NCBI RefSeq assembly: GCF_019977395.1
Contig: NZ_AP024660.1
Span: 62,001-126,000, forward strand
DNA from: Arthrobacter sp. NicSoilC5
Lineage (GTDB): Bacteria > Actinomycetota > Actinomycetes > Actinomycetales > Micrococcaceae
Reading direction: 5' to 3'
DNA: 64,000 nucleotides
Shown one piece after another: positions 34,740 through 44,571 of the stretch. Made by a program: the position numbers and the translations under genes. Numbering within the stretch: the first letter of the stretch is position 1; the number at the start of each line of letters is the position of its first letter. Below the pieces are notes generated by a model. That model was not told where the DNA came from, did no database searches, and worked only from the letters and a program-made list of their open reading frames with translations.

Positions 34740-34745
34740 CCCCAG

Positions 34746-35846
34746 ATGACACCGACACAACCTTCCATCGTCCTGGCCGGTGGCGGAACAGCCGGCCATA
34801 TCAGCCCGTTGCTTGCCATCGCGGCGGCCCTGCGCAGCGAAGCCCCCGGCGCTTCAATCCTGGCGGTCGGAACGCCGTCGGGAATGGAAACCCGGCTGGT
34901 TCCCGCCGCCGGCGTCCAGCTGGCCACGATCGACCGGGTGCCGTTTCCCCGCAGGCCATCCGCTGACCTGCTCCGCCTGCCGGCCCGGCTCGCCGGTGCC
35001 GTCCGGCAGGCCGGCGCCATCCTGGACCGGGCGCACGCCGACGTGCTGGTGGGCGTCGGCGGATACGTCTGCACGCCCATGTACCTGGCGGCGCGGAAGC
35101 GCGGCATACCCCTGGTGATCCATGAGGCGAACGCCCGGCCGGGACTGGCCAACCGGGTGGGGGCCTTCCTCAAGGGCCGGGTGGCTGTGGCTTTCGAGGG
35201 CACTCCGCTCCGCAACGCGGTGCACGTGGGCATGCCCATGCGCAAGGAGATTTCCGGCCTGGACCGGAAGACTGCCCGCACCGCCGCACGCGAGGCCCTT
35301 GGGCTGGATCCCCACCAGCCCACCCTGATCGTCACCGGCGGGTCCTCCGGCGCGCAGAGCATCAACCGGACCATCGCAGCCTCCGTGGCCCTCCTTGCGG
35401 AGGCCGGTATCCAGACCCTCCACGTCACCGGCCGCGGAAAAACCGTCCTGGACCCGGCCGGGCAGCCCCTTGCCGCTGAGGGTTACCGGCAGGTGGAATA
35501 CATCGACGGCATGGAACGTGCCTACGCCGCGGCCGACCTCCTGCTGGCCCGGTCCGGGGCTGCCACGGTCTGTGAAGTCGCTGCCGTCGGCGTACCGGCA
35601 GTCCTGGTGCCCCTGCCCATCGGCAACGGGGAGCAGGCACTGAACGCAGCGGGCCTGGTCTCCGCAGGAGGCGCAGTACTCGTTGCCGACCGTGACTTCA
35701 CTCCGGAATGGGTTGCGCGCGAGCTGGTTCCGCTGATCACCGATAAAGCACGGCTTGCCGCCATGGAAGCGAAGTCCTACCGGCTCGGCATCCGAAACGC
35801 CGACCAGCGCATGGCTGGTCTTGTCCTGGAAGCGGTATCTGCATGA
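34746..35846 (+). CDS. murG: UDP-GlcNAc:lipid I N-acetylglucosaminyltransferase
   Basis: This 366-residue GT28 enzyme converts lipid I to lipid II on the inner face of the membrane. Seen are the N-terminal glycine loop [57 protein letters not shown] and the UDP-GlcNAc-binding [21 protein letters not shown]. It starts six bases after ftsW; its stop overlaps the murC ATG by four bases. Confidence 0.97.
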   Translation: MTPTQPSIVLAGGGTAGHISPLLAIAAALRSEAPGASILAVGTPSGMETRLVPAAGVQLATIDRVPFPRRPSADLLRLPARLAGAVRQAGAILDRAHADVLVGVGGYVCTPMYLAARKRGIPLVIHEANARPGLANRVGAFLKGRVAVAFEGTPLRNAVHVGMPMRKEISGLDRKTARTAAREALGLDPHQPTLIVTGGSSGAQSINRTIAASVALLAEAGIQTLHVTGRGKTVLDPAGQPLAAEGYRQVEYIDGMERAYAAADLLLARSGAATVCEVAAVGVPAVLVPLPIGNGEQALNAAGLVSAGGAVLVADRDFTPEWVARELVPLITDKARLAAMEAKSYRLGIRNADQRMAGLVLEAVSA

Positions 35847-37219
35847 ACGCCCATAACACCCCCGGCCTGGAATCCCTTGGCAAGGTGCACTTCATCGGCA
35901 TTGGGGGAGTAGGAATGTCTGCCGTGGCCCGCATCATGGTGGCGCGCGGCGTCCCGGTCAGCGGCTCCGACGCCAAGGACCTGCCCGTCATGGCGGACCT
36001 CGCCGCGGCCGGTGCACGCATCGCCGTCGGGTACGCCGCCGGCAACCTGGCGGACGCGCAGACCGTGGTGGCCGGATCGGCAATCCGTGAAGACAACCCC
36101 GAACTGGCGGCAGCCCGCACGGCGGGCCTGCCCGTGCTGCACCGGTCCCAGGCGCTGGCCGCCACCATGGGTGATGACACCGTGGTCACGGTGGCCGGAA
36201 CGCACGGCAAGTCGACCACCACGTCCATGGTCACCGTGCTGCTGCAGGCGGCGGGCCTGGACCCGTCGTTCGCGGTCGGCGCCAACATCCCCGCGCTTGG
36301 CGTCAACGCCGCGCATGGCACGTCCGGCATCTTCGTGGCCGAGGCCGACGAATCCGACGGATCCTTCCTGAACTACCGGCCCCGCATCGCCGTCGTCACC
36401 AACGTGGAGCCCGACCACCTTGACTACTACGGCACGGCCGAAGCCGTGTACGAGTCCTTCGACCGCTTCACGGCGCTGCTGCCCGCGGACGGCCTCCTGG
36501 TGGCCTGCGCGGACGACGCCGGGGCGCTGGCCCTGGCCGAGCGCACCAGGGCCAGGGGCAACACCCGGGTGCTCCTGTACGGCACCAGCGAGGCCGCGGA
36601 CGTCCGGCTGCACGACGACGGCCCGGGCCACGTCGCGGTATCGGCACACGGCGCCCGGTACGGGCTGTCACTGCAGGTACCAGGCCGCCACAACGCGCTG
36701 AACGCGGCCGCCGCCTTCGCCGTCGCCCTTGAACTCGGCGTGGACCCGGCCGCTGCCGCCGCCGGCCTGGCCCACTTCGCCGGCGCCTCGCGGCGCTTCG
36801 AACTGAAGGGATCGGTACGGGGCGTCCGGGTCTTCGACGACTACGCCCACCACCCCACGGAAGTCCGTGCCGCCCTCACCGCCGCGCGTTCGGTGGCAGG
36901 CGGCCACAAGGTCCACGTCCTGTTCCAGCCGCACCTGTTTTCCCGCACCCGGGAGTTCGCGGCGCAGTTCGCAGACGCCCTCAACCTTGCCGATACCGCC
37001 CTGGTCCTGGACATCTACCCCGCCAGGGAGGATCCCATTCCGGGCGTCACCAGCCAGCTCATAGCCGACCACCTCACAGCGGGCGGACGGCTGGCAGAGG
37101 GAGCCGACGCCGTCGAAACCCTGACCAAGGCCGCCGCGGACGGGGACGTCGTCCTGACCGTCGGTGCCGGTGATGTCACGTCTTACGGCCCACGGATTGT
37201 GGAGGCGCTGCGTGCCTAG
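35843..37219 (+). CDS. murC: UDP-N-acetylmuramate-L-alanine ligase
   Basis: This 458-residue ligase starts the stem peptide by adding L-Ala to UDP-MurNAc. Motifs are [16 protein letters not shown], the ATP loop [43 protein letters not shown] and [11 protein letters not shown]. It overlaps murG by four bases and ftsQ by eight, in a row of coupled genes. Confidence 0.97.
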   Translation: MNAHNTPGLESLGKVHFIGIGGVGMSAVARIMVARGVPVSGSDAKDLPVMADLAAAGARIAVGYAAGNLADAQTVVAGSAIREDNPELAAARTAGLPVLHRSQALAATMGDDTVVTVAGTHGKSTTTSMVTVLLQAAGLDPSFAVGANIPALGVNAAHGTSGIFVAEADESDGSFLNYRPRIAVVTNVEPDHLDYYGTAEAVYESFDRFTALLPADGLLVACADDAGALALAERTRARGNTRVLLYGTSEAADVRLHDDGPGHVAVSAHGARYGLSLQVPGRHNALNAAAAFAVALELGVDPAAAAAGLAHFAGASRRFELKGSVRGVRVFDDYAHHPTEVRAALTAARSVAGGHKVHVLFQPHLFSRTREFAAQFADALNLADTALVLDIYPAREDPIPGVTSQLIADHLTAGGRLAEGADAVETLTKAAADGDVVLTVGAGDVTSYGPRIVEALRA

Positions 37220-38138
37220 CTCCCGCCGTCCCACCTACGCCCCGCCCCGGCGGAATGGCCGCCCAGACGCAGCGCCTGCGGAAAGTGCGGAGAAAGAGCC
37301 CCGATCGTCCGGGACGCCGGGCGCCTCCACAGGTGGCGATGTGATCACGGCATCCCGCAGCATCCCGGACCAGGCGCCGGCGCACAAGCCGGCGAAGGCG
37401 GAGAAACCTTCCGGGGCAACGGTGCTGGCGTTCCCCGAGCCCAAAGGCCGGCGCCGCAGGAAGAAAGTCCTGGCAGCTGCCGGAACAGTGGTTGCGCTGG
37501 TGGTGGGACTGCTGGCAGCCGCCATCTATTCGCCGGCCCTGGCCCTGCAGACCATCTCGGTGACGGGCACGCACTTCGTCACCCCGGCCCAGGTGCAGAC
37601 GGCGCTGGAGCCACTGCGCGGCAAGCCGCTGCCCCAGATCAGCGACGACGACGTCCGCGGGCTCCTCCGCTCTTTGGTCCAGGTCAAATCCGTGTCCGTC
37701 GAGGCCCGGCCGCCGTCCACCCTCGCCGTTGCCGTGCATGAGCGGGTGCCCGTGGCGCTGGTCAAGCAGGGGGAGCAGTACCAGCTGGTGGACGTCGACG
37801 GCGTCCAGCTGGCCACCACCGACGATCCAGCGACGGCATCGCTGCCGGTCATCGACGGCGGTGCCGGTGCGATCGGACAGGACCTGTTCCGCGCCACGGC
37901 CGCAGTGCTGGGTGCCCTGCCGGCCGACGTCCTGGCGAAGCTGTCCAACGCGTCCGCGCAGTCCGTCGATGCCGTGGAACTCAAGCTCGTTGACGGCCAG
38001 ACAATCGTGTGGGGCAACGCCTCGGAGAAGGAGCTCAAGGCCAAGGTCCTGGCCGCCCTCCTCAAGGCTCCGGCGGACCCTAAGAACCCGGTCAGGGTCT
38101 ACGATGTCAGTGTGCCCCGGCACCCCGTGACGCGCTGA
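37212..38138 (+). CDS. ftsQ: Cell division protein FtsQ
   Basis: This 308-residue divisome scaffold has a Pro/Arg-rich cytoplasmic region of about 85 residues, one membrane helix (about 91-113), a POTRA domain (starting ALQTISVTGTHFVTPAQV) and a beta domain. GTG 37212 is chosen because GGAGG is correctly spaced and the start overlaps murC by eight bases. Longer readings lie inside murC. It ends the wall cluster before the separate ftsZ promoter region. Confidence 0.94.
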   Translation: MPSSRRPTYAPPRRNGRPDAAPAESAEKEPRSSGTPGASTGGDVITASRSIPDQAPAHKPAKAEKPSGATVLAFPEPKGRRRRKKVLAAAGTVVALVVGLLAAAIYSPALALQTISVTGTHFVTPAQVQTALEPLRGKPLPQISDDDVRGLLRSLVQVKSVSVEARPPSTLAVAVHERVPVALVKQGEQYQLVDVDGVQLATTDDPATASLPVIDGGAGAIGQDLFRATAAVLGALPADVLAKLSNASAQSVDAVELKLVDGQTIVWGNASEKELKAKVLAALLKAPADPKNPVRVYDVSVPRHPVTR

Positions 38139-38218
38139 GCGCTTTCTTTCCCGGTATTAATCCGACACGCGGACCCGGTTATTGAATGTCGGAACCAGAG
38201 GAAATACCGTCACAGACA

Positions 38219-38270
38219 AGAGTTACTTGACATAACTCTAACCTTCAACCGGAGGGTTAGGGTTTAGGGT
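38219..38270 (+). promoter_or_regulatory. ftsZ upstream region with inverted repeat, hairpin and TTAGGG-like repeats
   Basis: AGAGTTA-N7-TAACTCT (38219-38239) carries TTGACA in its spacer. A hairpin follows at 38238-38260 (CTAACC arm with GGTTAG, extended by weaker pairs), ending in GTTAGGG and TTTAGGG tandem repeats to 38270. TAACCT at 38239-38244 is a possible -10. The gap 38139-38322 holds no gene and separates ftsZ from the upstream cluster, so ftsZ probably has its own promoter. Confidence 0.45.
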
Positions 38271-38322
38271 TTCAAGCTCACCATCAGTTTTCGCAATAAG
38301 ACACGAACAAGGGACACGTAAC

Positions 38323-39576
38323 GTGGCAGCTCCGCAGAATTACTTGGCCGTCATCAAAGTCGTCGGCATCGGCGGCGGTGGCGTGAACGCAGTCAACCGC
38401 ATGATCGAGGTCGGCCTCAGGGGTGTTGAATTCATCGCCATCAACACCGACGCCCAGGCCCTGCTCATGAGCGACGCCGACGTGAAGCTCGACGTCGGAC
38501 GCGAGCTGACCCGTGGCCTCGGTGCAGGCGCCAACCCCGAGGTAGGCAAGCAGGCCGCCGAGGACCATGCGGACGAGATCGAGGAAGTCCTCCGTGGCGC
38601 CGACATGGTCTTCGTCACCGCCGGTGAGGGTGGCGGCACGGGCACCGGTGGCGCGCCCGTCGTCGCCCGGATCGCCCGTTCGCTCGGTGCCCTGACCATT
38701 GGCGTGGTCACCCGTCCCTTCACCTTCGAAGGCCGCCGCCGCGCCGGTTCGGCAGAGGCAGGCATCGACGCCCTGCGCGACGAGGTGGATACCCTCATCG
38801 TGATCCCCAACGACCGCCTGCTGTCCATCAGCGACCGCAACGTGTCCGTCCTTGACGCGTTCCGCTCCGCCGACCAGGTCCTGCTGTCCGGTGTCCAGGG
38901 CATCACCGACCTCATCACCACCCCCGGCCTGATCAACCTTGACTTCGCGGACGTCAAGTCCGTCATGCAGGGTGCCGGCTCGGCCCTCATGGGCATCGGT
39001 TCGGCCCGCGGTGAAGACCGCGCCGTGAAGGCGGCCGAACTGGCCATTGCCTCGCCGCTGCTGGAAGCATCCATCGACGGCGCCCACGGCGTGCTGCTGT
39101 CCATCCAGGGTGGCTCGGACCTGGGCCTGTTTGAAATCAACGAGGCTGCCCGCCTGGTCCAGGAAGTGGCCCACCCCGAGGCAAACATCATTTTCGGTGC
39201 CGTCATCGACGACGCCCTGGGCGATGAAGCACGCGTCACCGTGATTGCCGCGGGTTTTGACGACGTCAAGGCCACCTCGCCCTCCATGGACCAGTCCCAG
39301 CCGCAGGCCGCGCCCCAGCGGCCGGCCGCCCCTGCTGCTGCTCCGGCTTCGGCGCACCCGCAGAGCGGAAACCACCAGGGCAACGGGAACCACCAGCAGA
39401 ACGTCCAGCCGATCCACGCAGGCGTCGGCGCTGCCGGACTCAGCAACTGGGGTCAGCAGCGCCCGCAGGCCGTTCCGGCGGACTCCGGCTTCGACGTCGA
39501 CCTGCCGTCCGTGGTGGAGCCGGACATGACCGGCACCCACCCGGATGACCTGGATGTTCCCGACTTCCTGAAGTAG
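38323..39576 (+). CDS. ftsZ: Cell division protein FtsZ
   Basis: This 417-residue tubulin-like GTPase forms the Z ring. The GTP-binding signature [10 protein letters not shown] is at about 103-112, with NTDAQAL, the T7-loop [10 protein letters not shown] and a conserved core to about 315. A Gln/Pro/Asn-rich linker of about 80 residues ends in the conserved tail [10 protein letters not shown], the docking peptide for partners such as SepF and FtsW. GTG 38323 has AAGGGA eight bases upstream. The downstream pgeF and yggS follow closely. Confidence 0.98.
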   Translation: MAAPQNYLAVIKVVGIGGGGVNAVNRMIEVGLRGVEFIAINTDAQALLMSDADVKLDVGRELTRGLGAGANPEVGKQAAEDHADEIEEVLRGADMVFVTAGEGGGTGTGGAPVVARIARSLGALTIGVVTRPFTFEGRRRAGSAEAGIDALRDEVDTLIVIPNDRLLSISDRNVSVLDAFRSADQVLLSGVQGITDLITTPGLINLDFADVKSVMQGAGSALMGIGSARGEDRAVKAAELAIASPLLEASIDGAHGVLLSIQGGSDLGLFEINEAARLVQEVAHPEANIIFGAVIDDALGDEARVTVIAAGFDDVKATSPSMDQSQPQAAPQRPAAPAAAPASAHPQSGNHQGNGNHQQNVQPIHAGVGAAGLSNWGQQRPQAVPADSGFDVDLPSVVEPDMTGTHPDDLDVPDFLK

Positions 39577-39584
39577 GCAGCGGC

Positions 39585-40274
39585 TTGTTCCATTGGCGTG
39601 CCGACATCCTCCCGGGGGTGTCGGCCGCATTTACCGATGCGGGGGCGGGAAACCTCGCCCTGCACGTGGGGGACGATCCCGCCTCGGTCCAGGAGCGCCG
39701 GTCGCGCCTGGAAGAGTCCATCGCGGCGGCGCCCGGCTCGCTGCGCTTCATGAACCAGGTCCACGGCAACACCGTGGCGATCATGGAGGCCGGGTCACCT
39801 GCCCCTGAGGCCGATGCCATGGTGTCCCGTGGGCTGCCCCTGGCGGTCATGGTGGCGGACTGCATTCCGGTGCTGCTGGCGGGGGAGTCCGCACACGGGC
39901 CCGTCCTTGCCGCCGTGCATGCCGGGCGCCCCGGCATCGCAAACGGTGTCCTCCCGGCTGCCGTGGACGGCATGAAGTCGCTGGGTGCGTCCCGGATCCG
40001 TGCCTGGCTGGGACCATCGATCTGCGGGTCCTGCTACGAAGTCCCCGCAGCCCTGCGCGAGGAGGTGTCGGCCCTGGTTCCGGAGACGCGGAGCACCACC
40101 GCCTGGGGAACACCGGGGCTGGACCTTCCCGCCGGCGCACGCGCCCAGCTGGAGGCTTCCGGCGTCGAGGTGGAGTACGCCGGTTCGTGCACGCTGGAGA
40201 CGGAAACGCTCTATTCGTACCGGCGGGACCGGAACACGGGCCGCTTCGCCGGCCTGGTCTGGTGCCATGACTGA
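39585..40274 (+). CDS. pgeF: Peptidoglycan editing factor / laccase-domain protein (YfiH family)
   Basis: This 229-residue protein has the zinc-binding YfiH fold: NQVHGNTV (His), VADCIPVLL (Cys), AAVHAGRPG (His) and GPSICGSCYEV. Relatives are purine nucleoside phosphorylases/adenosine deaminases, and E. coli PgeF removes misincorporated serine from wall precursors. TTG 39585 is six-to-eight bases after the ftsZ stop and gives the usual LFHWRADI start. It overlaps yggS by eight bases. Confidence 0.9.
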   Translation: MFHWRADILPGVSAAFTDAGAGNLALHVGDDPASVQERRSRLEESIAAAPGSLRFMNQVHGNTVAIMEAGSPAPEADAMVSRGLPLAVMVADCIPVLLAGESAHGPVLAAVHAGRPGIANGVLPAAVDGMKSLGASRIRAWLGPSICGSCYEVPAALREEVSALVPETRSTTAWGTPGLDLPAGARAQLEASGVEVEYAGSCTLETETLYSYRRDRNTGRFAGLVWCHD

Positions 40275-41028
40275 GCGGCCGGGCAGCGGGCAGGGAAGTG
40301 ATCCCCGCAGCGCGGAACTCGCCGAACGGCTCGCCGTGGTGCGGAAGCGGATCGCCGATGCCGCCGGCACCGCCGGCCGCAGTGACCGTCCGCCCTCGCT
40401 GATCGTGGTCACCAAGTTCCACCCGGCAGAGGACATCCGGCGCCTGGCCGCCCTCGGAATCACCGACGTCGGCGAGAACCGGGACCAGGAGGCTGCTGCC
40501 AAGGCGCTGGAGCTCGCCGATCTGGACCTGACCTGGCACTTCGTTGGCCAGCTGCAGACAAAGAAGGCCAAATCCGTGGCGCGCTACGCGGCCGCGGTCC
40601 ACTCTGTGGACCGGCCGCAGCTCGTGGATGCGCTGGCAAAGGCTGTGCGGAACGAGATGGACTCCAACGGCCGGTCCCCGCTGGACTGCTTCATCCAGGT
40701 CAGCCTTGAGGAAAGAGAACACGACGGTGACGGCGGCACGCACCGTGGCGGGGCAGTCCCCGCCGACGTGCACCTCCTGGCAGAGCGGATCGCCGCGGCT
40801 GACAGCCTGAACCTGGCCGGCGTCATGGCTGTTGCGCCGCTGGGAGCGCCGCCTGAACCGGCGTTCGAAAAGCTCGCCGGGATTTCCGCCCGGCTGGTCG
40901 CAGCGTACCCCGGAGCCACCGGCATCTCGGCAGGCATGAGCCAGGACCTGGAGGCGGCCATCAGGTTCGGGGCGACACACCTGCGAATCGGTTCCGATAT
41001 TCTCGGTTCCCGTCCTGCCGTGGGGTAG
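40267..41028 (+). CDS. yggS: YggS/PROSC family pyridoxal-phosphate homeostasis protein
   Basis: This 253-residue PLP-binding barrel protein has the PLP lysine in VVTKFHPAEDI, plus GENRDQEAAAK, WHFVGQLQTKKAKSV, GISAGMSQDLEAAI and HLRIGSDILGSR. It keeps free PLP and related amino-acid pools in balance and has no known catalytic activity. ATG 40267 overlaps the pgeF stop (ATGACTGA). It is the usual Rv2148c-like neighbour between ftsZ and sepF. Confidence 0.95.
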   Translation: MTERPGSGQGSDPRSAELAERLAVVRKRIADAAGTAGRSDRPPSLIVVTKFHPAEDIRRLAALGITDVGENRDQEAAAKALELADLDLTWHFVGQLQTKKAKSVARYAAAVHSVDRPQLVDALAKAVRNEMDSNGRSPLDCFIQVSLEEREHDGDGGTHRGGAVPADVHLLAERIAAADSLNLAGVMAVAPLGAPPEPAFEKLAGISARLVAAYPGATGISAGMSQDLEAAIRFGATHLRIGSDILGSRPAVG

Positions 41029-41118
41029 CGTCGGACCTATTGGAAGTGATGGGCGGGGGACTCCAGTGCTGTCAAATCATTGGGCGGCCCGCTTACGGGA
41101 CACGATTAGGAGTCGACC

Positions 41119-41649
41119 ATGGCCGGCGCTCTGCGCAAGACAATGATCTATCTTGGGCTCGCCGACGGCGATGAGCATTACGAGTCCGAGCAACAGACCA
41201 CACGTAAGGATGAGGACGAACCGATGGAAGTTGACCGCGAGGAACGCCGTGCTCCGGCGCCGGTCCGCGAAGTCAGCCGCGAGGCGTCCTACGCCCCTGA
41301 AGAGGAATACCGCGCCCCTGTGACCCCCATTAAGCGTGCGGCCTCGAGCCGCGAAGAGAACACCGGTCTGCGCCAGATCACCACCATCCACCCCCGCTCC
41401 TACAACGATGCCAAGCTCATCGGCGAGAGCTTCCGGGACGGCATCCCGGTGATCATGAACGTCACGGACATGGGCGAGGCCGATGCCAAGCGCCTGGTCG
41501 ACTTCTCGGCAGGGCTCGTCTTTGGCCTGCGGGGAAGCATTGAACGGGTCACCAACAAGGTGTTCCTGCTCTCACCGTCCTACGTCGAAGTGATCGGTGA
41601 CGACAAGAAGGCCAGCGATACGCAGGCCAGCTTCTTCAACCAGAGCTAA
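41119..41649 (+). CDS. sepF: Cell division protein SepF
   Basis: This 176-residue FtsZ anchor has an N-terminal amphipathic membrane-targeting segment ([15 protein letters not shown]), an acidic/basic linker, and the SepF core (about 88-170) with [20 protein letters not shown] (exactly 20 residues shown), PVIMNVTDM and [12 protein letters not shown]. In actinobacteria, which lack FtsA, SepF is the main membrane tether for FtsZ. ATG 41119 has TAGGAG seven bases upstream. A strong hairpin follows the gene. Confidence 0.96.
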   Translation: MAGALRKTMIYLGLADGDEHYESEQQTTRKDEDEPMEVDREERRAPAPVREVSREASYAPEEEYRAPVTPIKRAASSREENTGLRQITTIHPRSYNDAKLIGESFRDGIPVIMNVTDMGEADAKRLVDFSAGLVFGLRGSIERVTNKVFLLSPSYVEVIGDDKKASDTQASFFNQS

Positions 41650-41663
41650 GCGCCATCGGCTGC

Positions 41664-41703
41664 GCACAGATGCCAGGCAGGGACACCTGCCTGGCATCTG
41701 TGC
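41664..41703 (+). other. Perfect 18-bp hairpin between sepF and yggT
   Basis: Arms 41664-41681 and 41686-41703 pair without mismatch (GCACAGATGCCAGGCAGG and its complement) around a 4-base loop. No T-run follows. It could terminate or attenuate sepF transcription or be a nuclease processing site. Confidence 0.8.
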
Positions 41704-41785
41704 TGAAATAGACAAGACAACAGCAGTACGACAGCGGCCGGACGCAATGAACCGGCCGCACGAATATGGAGATATGAAATAAGTC

Positions 41786-42073
41786 ATGGGAATTGTTTTC
41801 GGACTTCTCTATCTCGCCCTGCTGCTGTTCTTTGTGGCCCTCATCATCCGCCTGGTCTTCGACTGGGTACAGATGTTTGCGCGGGAGTGGCGGCCGCGGG
41901 GCGCGGCCCTGGTGGTGGCCCACGCCGTCTACTCCATCACGGACCCGCCACTGAAGGGGCTGCGGCGGCTGATTCCGCCACTCCGCCTCGGCGGCGTCTC
42001 CCTGGACCTGGGCTTCCTGATCCTGTTCATCGGCGTCAGTATCGCGATGAGCGTCACCAGGGGACTGGCCTGA
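41786..42073 (+). CDS. YggT/YlmG family membrane protein
   Basis: This 95-residue protein has two membrane helices (about 2-24 and 72-92) around the family segment PLKGLRRLIPPLRLGGVSLD. YggT/YlmG proteins lie beside sepF and divIVA in many Gram-positive bacteria and affect nucleoid or septum distribution in some, but their exact role is unknown. ATG 41786 gives the common start MGIVFGLLYL. Confidence 0.92.
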   Translation: MGIVFGLLYLALLLFFVALIIRLVFDWVQMFAREWRPRGAALVVAHAVYSITDPPLKGLRRLIPPLRLGGVSLDLGFLILFIGVSIAMSVTRGLA

Positions 42074-42250
42074 TTTTTCCCCGCCGGACCCCGCAATGCA
42101 GTGTGTTCCTTCCCGGAACGGCTACTGTAAAGCGAAGAAACCTCCCGTTTGACACCGCAGTGTTGAATTAGAGTAAGCAGACCAAATTTAGGTACCTTAG
42201 TTTTGACGGCCGGAAGGCCTACTGACTAACCAGACCAGTGAGGTGACCAG

Positions 42251-42937
42251 ATGGCTTTGACGCCAGAAGACGTTGTCAACAAGCGCTTTCAGCCCACCAA
42301 GTTCCGCGAGGGCTATGACCAGGACGAGGTTGACGACTTCCTGGACGAAATCGTCGTTGAACTCCGCCGCCTGAACCAGGAAAACGACGAGCTCCGCAAG
42401 AAGCTCGCCGAAGCAGGTTCCAGCGTTCCGGCAAGCTCAGCTGCCGCCCCCGTGGTGGAGAAGGTCCCCGCGCCGGTCAAGGCCGACAAGGACGAAGCCC
42501 GCGAGAAGGCTGAAGCCGAAGCGAAGGCTGCCGAAGCCAGCAAGAAGAAGGACGTCCAGCCGGCCGCTCCGGCCGCCGCCGCCCCCGTTGCACAGGCTCC
42601 CGCCGCTACTGCATCCGCCGAGTCCGCTGCCGGCCTGCTGGCCATGGCACAGCAGATGCACGACCGCCACGTCGCCGACGGCCAGGCCCAGAAGGACAAG
42701 ATCATCGCCGAGGCGCAGATTGAAGCCAGCAGCCTCGTCAACGATGCCCAGGAAAAGTCCCGCAAGATCCTCGGCGCCCTGGAGCAGCAGCGCTCCGTCC
42801 TGGAACGCAAGGTGGAGCAGCTCCGCGGCTTCGAACGCGACTACCGCTCACGCCTGAAGGCCTACATCGAAGGCCAGCTCCGCGACCTGGATGCCCGCGG
42901 CTCCGTCGCTACGCCGGAAGTCAGCGAAGCCAACTAA
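42251..42937 (+). CDS. divIVA: Polar growth and septum protein DivIVA (Wag31)
   Basis: This 228-residue coiled-coil protein has the DivIVA N-terminal lipid-binding domain (MALTPEDVVNKRFQPTKF, then YDQDEVDDFLDEIV), an Ala/Pro-rich linker (about 58-120), and a second long coiled coil (about 120-215). It recognises curved membrane at poles and septa and directs wall synthesis; in mycobacteria Wag31 is phosphorylated by PASTA kinases. GAGGTG lies upstream of ATG 42251. The gap 42074-42250 has A/T-rich segments, suggesting its own promoter, but no clear -35/-10 pair. Confidence 0.97.
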   Translation: MALTPEDVVNKRFQPTKFREGYDQDEVDDFLDEIVVELRRLNQENDELRKKLAEAGSSVPASSAAAPVVEKVPAPVKADKDEAREKAEAEAKAAEASKKKDVQPAAPAAAAPVAQAPAATASAESAAGLLAMAQQMHDRHVADGQAQKDKIIAEAQIEASSLVNDAQEKSRKILGALEQQRSVLERKVEQLRGFERDYRSRLKAYIEGQLRDLDARGSVATPEVSEAN

Positions 42938-42957
42938 GTCTGGCAGCACGTATTCTG

Positions 42958-42996
42958 AAAGCCGGTGGCTGAGGATTCCTCGGCCACCGGCTTTTG
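42958..42996 (+). terminator. Terminator of divIVA
   Basis: AAAGCCGGTGGC pairs with GCCACCGGCTTT, with an inner GAGG/CCTC helix, and is followed by TTTT. This is a strong intrinsic terminator. Confidence 0.92.
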
Positions 42997-43030
42997 GCAT
43001 TGACACCCAGTTCCACGAATTGAAAGCACC

Positions 43031-43603
43031 ATGACTGACGAACTTGCCGCCGACGCGGCACGCCCTGTCCCACCCTCGCCGCGCCCCCGCCGGGCGGTGC
43101 TGCTGTCCCTGTTCGCGGGGTTCGCGGTCTTCGCCTACGTCCTGGACCAGCTGACCAAGCTGTGGGTCACCTCCACCATGGTGGAAGGGGAACGGATCCC
43201 GGTGCTGCCGCCCCTGCTCCACTGGTACTTCATCCGGAACTCCGGCGCCGCGTTCTCCATCGGTGAGAACGTCACCTGGGTGTTTTCCATCATCATGGCC
43301 GGCGTGGCTGTCGCCATCCTTTTCCAGGTCCGCCGGCTGGGCTCCGCCTGGTGGTCCCTGGCCCTGGGCCTGCTGCTCGGCGGGGCGCTGGGGAACCTCA
43401 CGGACCGGCTCTTCCGTGAGCCCTCCTTCGGCATGGGACACGTGGTGGACTTCATCCAGCTTCCCAATTTCGCCATCTTCAACATTGCCGACTCCGCGGT
43501 GGTGTCCGCCGTCGCCATTATCTGCATCCTGACCATCCGCGGGATCGCCCTGGACGGAACACGGCTGGGGAGCGCACACAAGGACAAGCCTGGCCATGAC
43601 TGA
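43031..43603 (+). CDS. lspA: Lipoprotein signal peptidase
   Basis: This 190-residue membrane protease removes signal peptides from prolipoproteins. Four helices are visible, with conserved [26 protein letters not shown] (catalytic Asp) and FNIADSAV (catalytic Asp). It overlaps rluD by eight bases (ATGACTGA). At least one lipoprotein substrate is encoded in this window (20524-21048). Confidence 0.96.
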   Translation: MTDELAADAARPVPPSPRPRRAVLLSLFAGFAVFAYVLDQLTKLWVTSTMVEGERIPVLPPLLHWYFIRNSGAAFSIGENVTWVFSIIMAGVAVAILFQVRRLGSAWWSLALGLLLGGALGNLTDRLFREPSFGMGHVVDFIQLPNFAIFNIADSAVVSAVAIICILTIRGIALDGTRLGSAHKDKPGHD

Positions 43604-44522
43604 CCGCATCGTCGTCGCCGAAGAATACGCCGGCGCGCGGGCGGACGCCGGCCTGGCCGGCCTCCTGGGCGTGTCCCGTTCTGTCGCCGCATCCCTTCTC
43701 GCGGACGGCCACGTCCTCAACCGGGGCAAGGCCCTGGGCAAGTCGGCAAAACTCGTGGCCGGGGACACCCTCGAGGTCACCGTCCCGGAACGGCGGGACC
43801 CGCTTGAAGTCGTGGAGGAAGTTGTGGAAGGCCTGAATATCCTGCTCGACGACGATGATTTCGTCGTCGTCGACAAACCCGTCGGCGTGGCAGCCCATCC
43901 CTCACCGGGCTGGGTGGGGCCCACCGTGGTGGGCGGCCTTGCCGCTGCCGGCTACCGGATCTCCACGTCAGGCGCCCCCGAGCGGGCAGGCATCGTCCAC
44001 CGGCTCGACGTCGGGACCTCCGGCGTGATGGTGGTGGCCAAATCCGAGCGCGCCTACACCGCCCTCAAGCGCGCCTTCAAGGAGCGCACGGTGGACAAGG
44101 TCTACCACGCGGTGGTGCAGGGCCTTCCCGATCCCCTGACGGGCACCATCGATGCCCCCATCGGCCGCCACCCCGGGCACGACTGGCGTTTCGCCGTCAT
44201 CGAGGACGGGCGCCCCTCCGTGACCCACTACGAAGTCCTGGAGGCCTTCGGCAAGGCCAGCCTGGTGGAAGTCCACCTTGAAACCGGCCGCACGCACCAG
44301 ATCCGGGTCCATTTCTCCGCGCTCCGCCACCCCTGCGCCGGCGACCTCACCTACGGCGCCGATCCCCGCCTGGCCGCCAACCTGGGGCTCACGCGGCAGT
44401 GGCTGCACGCCCGTCAACTGGCCTTTGACCACCCCGTGACGGGGGAGCGCGTTACGGTCACCAGCGAGTACCCGCAGGACCTTTCCTACGCCCTGGAAGT
44501 GCTGGAGTCGGGCCAGGCCTGA
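43596..44522 (+). CDS. rluD: RluD-type 23S rRNA pseudouridine synthase
   Basis: This 308-residue enzyme has an N-terminal S4 RNA-binding domain (about 10-75) and a catalytic domain with [15 protein letters not shown] (catalytic Asp), [11 protein letters not shown] and [13 protein letters not shown]. It converts uridines of the 23S rRNA helix 69 region to pseudouridine in relatives. The lspA-rluD pair is common in actinobacteria. Confidence 0.95.
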   Translation: MTDRIVVAEEYAGARADAGLAGLLGVSRSVAASLLADGHVLNRGKALGKSAKLVAGDTLEVTVPERRDPLEVVEEVVEGLNILLDDDDFVVVDKPVGVAAHPSPGWVGPTVVGGLAAAGYRISTSGAPERAGIVHRLDVGTSGVMVVAKSERAYTALKRAFKERTVDKVYHAVVQGLPDPLTGTIDAPIGRHPGHDWRFAVIEDGRPSVTHYEVLEAFGKASLVEVHLETGRTHQIRVHFSALRHPCAGDLTYGADPRLAANLGLTRQWLHARQLAFDHPVTGERVTVTSEYPQDLSYALEVLESGQA

Positions 44523-44559
44523 CACGGCCGGCCTGGCAGGACTGTCCGGGGGCAGCGCT

Positions 44560-44565
44560 TAGAAT
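44560..44565 (+). promoter_or_regulatory. -10 hexamer of a leaderless dnaE transcript
   Basis: TAGAAT lies six bases before GTG 44572. Confidence 0.65.
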
Positions 44566-44571
44566 AGTGCG

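Noticed and set aside
38251..38272. TTAGGG-type repeats as a telomere or integration remnant
   Set aside because: Only two units, inside a bacterial promoter gap with no other sign of an end or integration.
42149..42174. TTGACA/TAGAGT promoter of divIVA
   Set aside because: The spacer is 14 bp, too short for a normal promoter.
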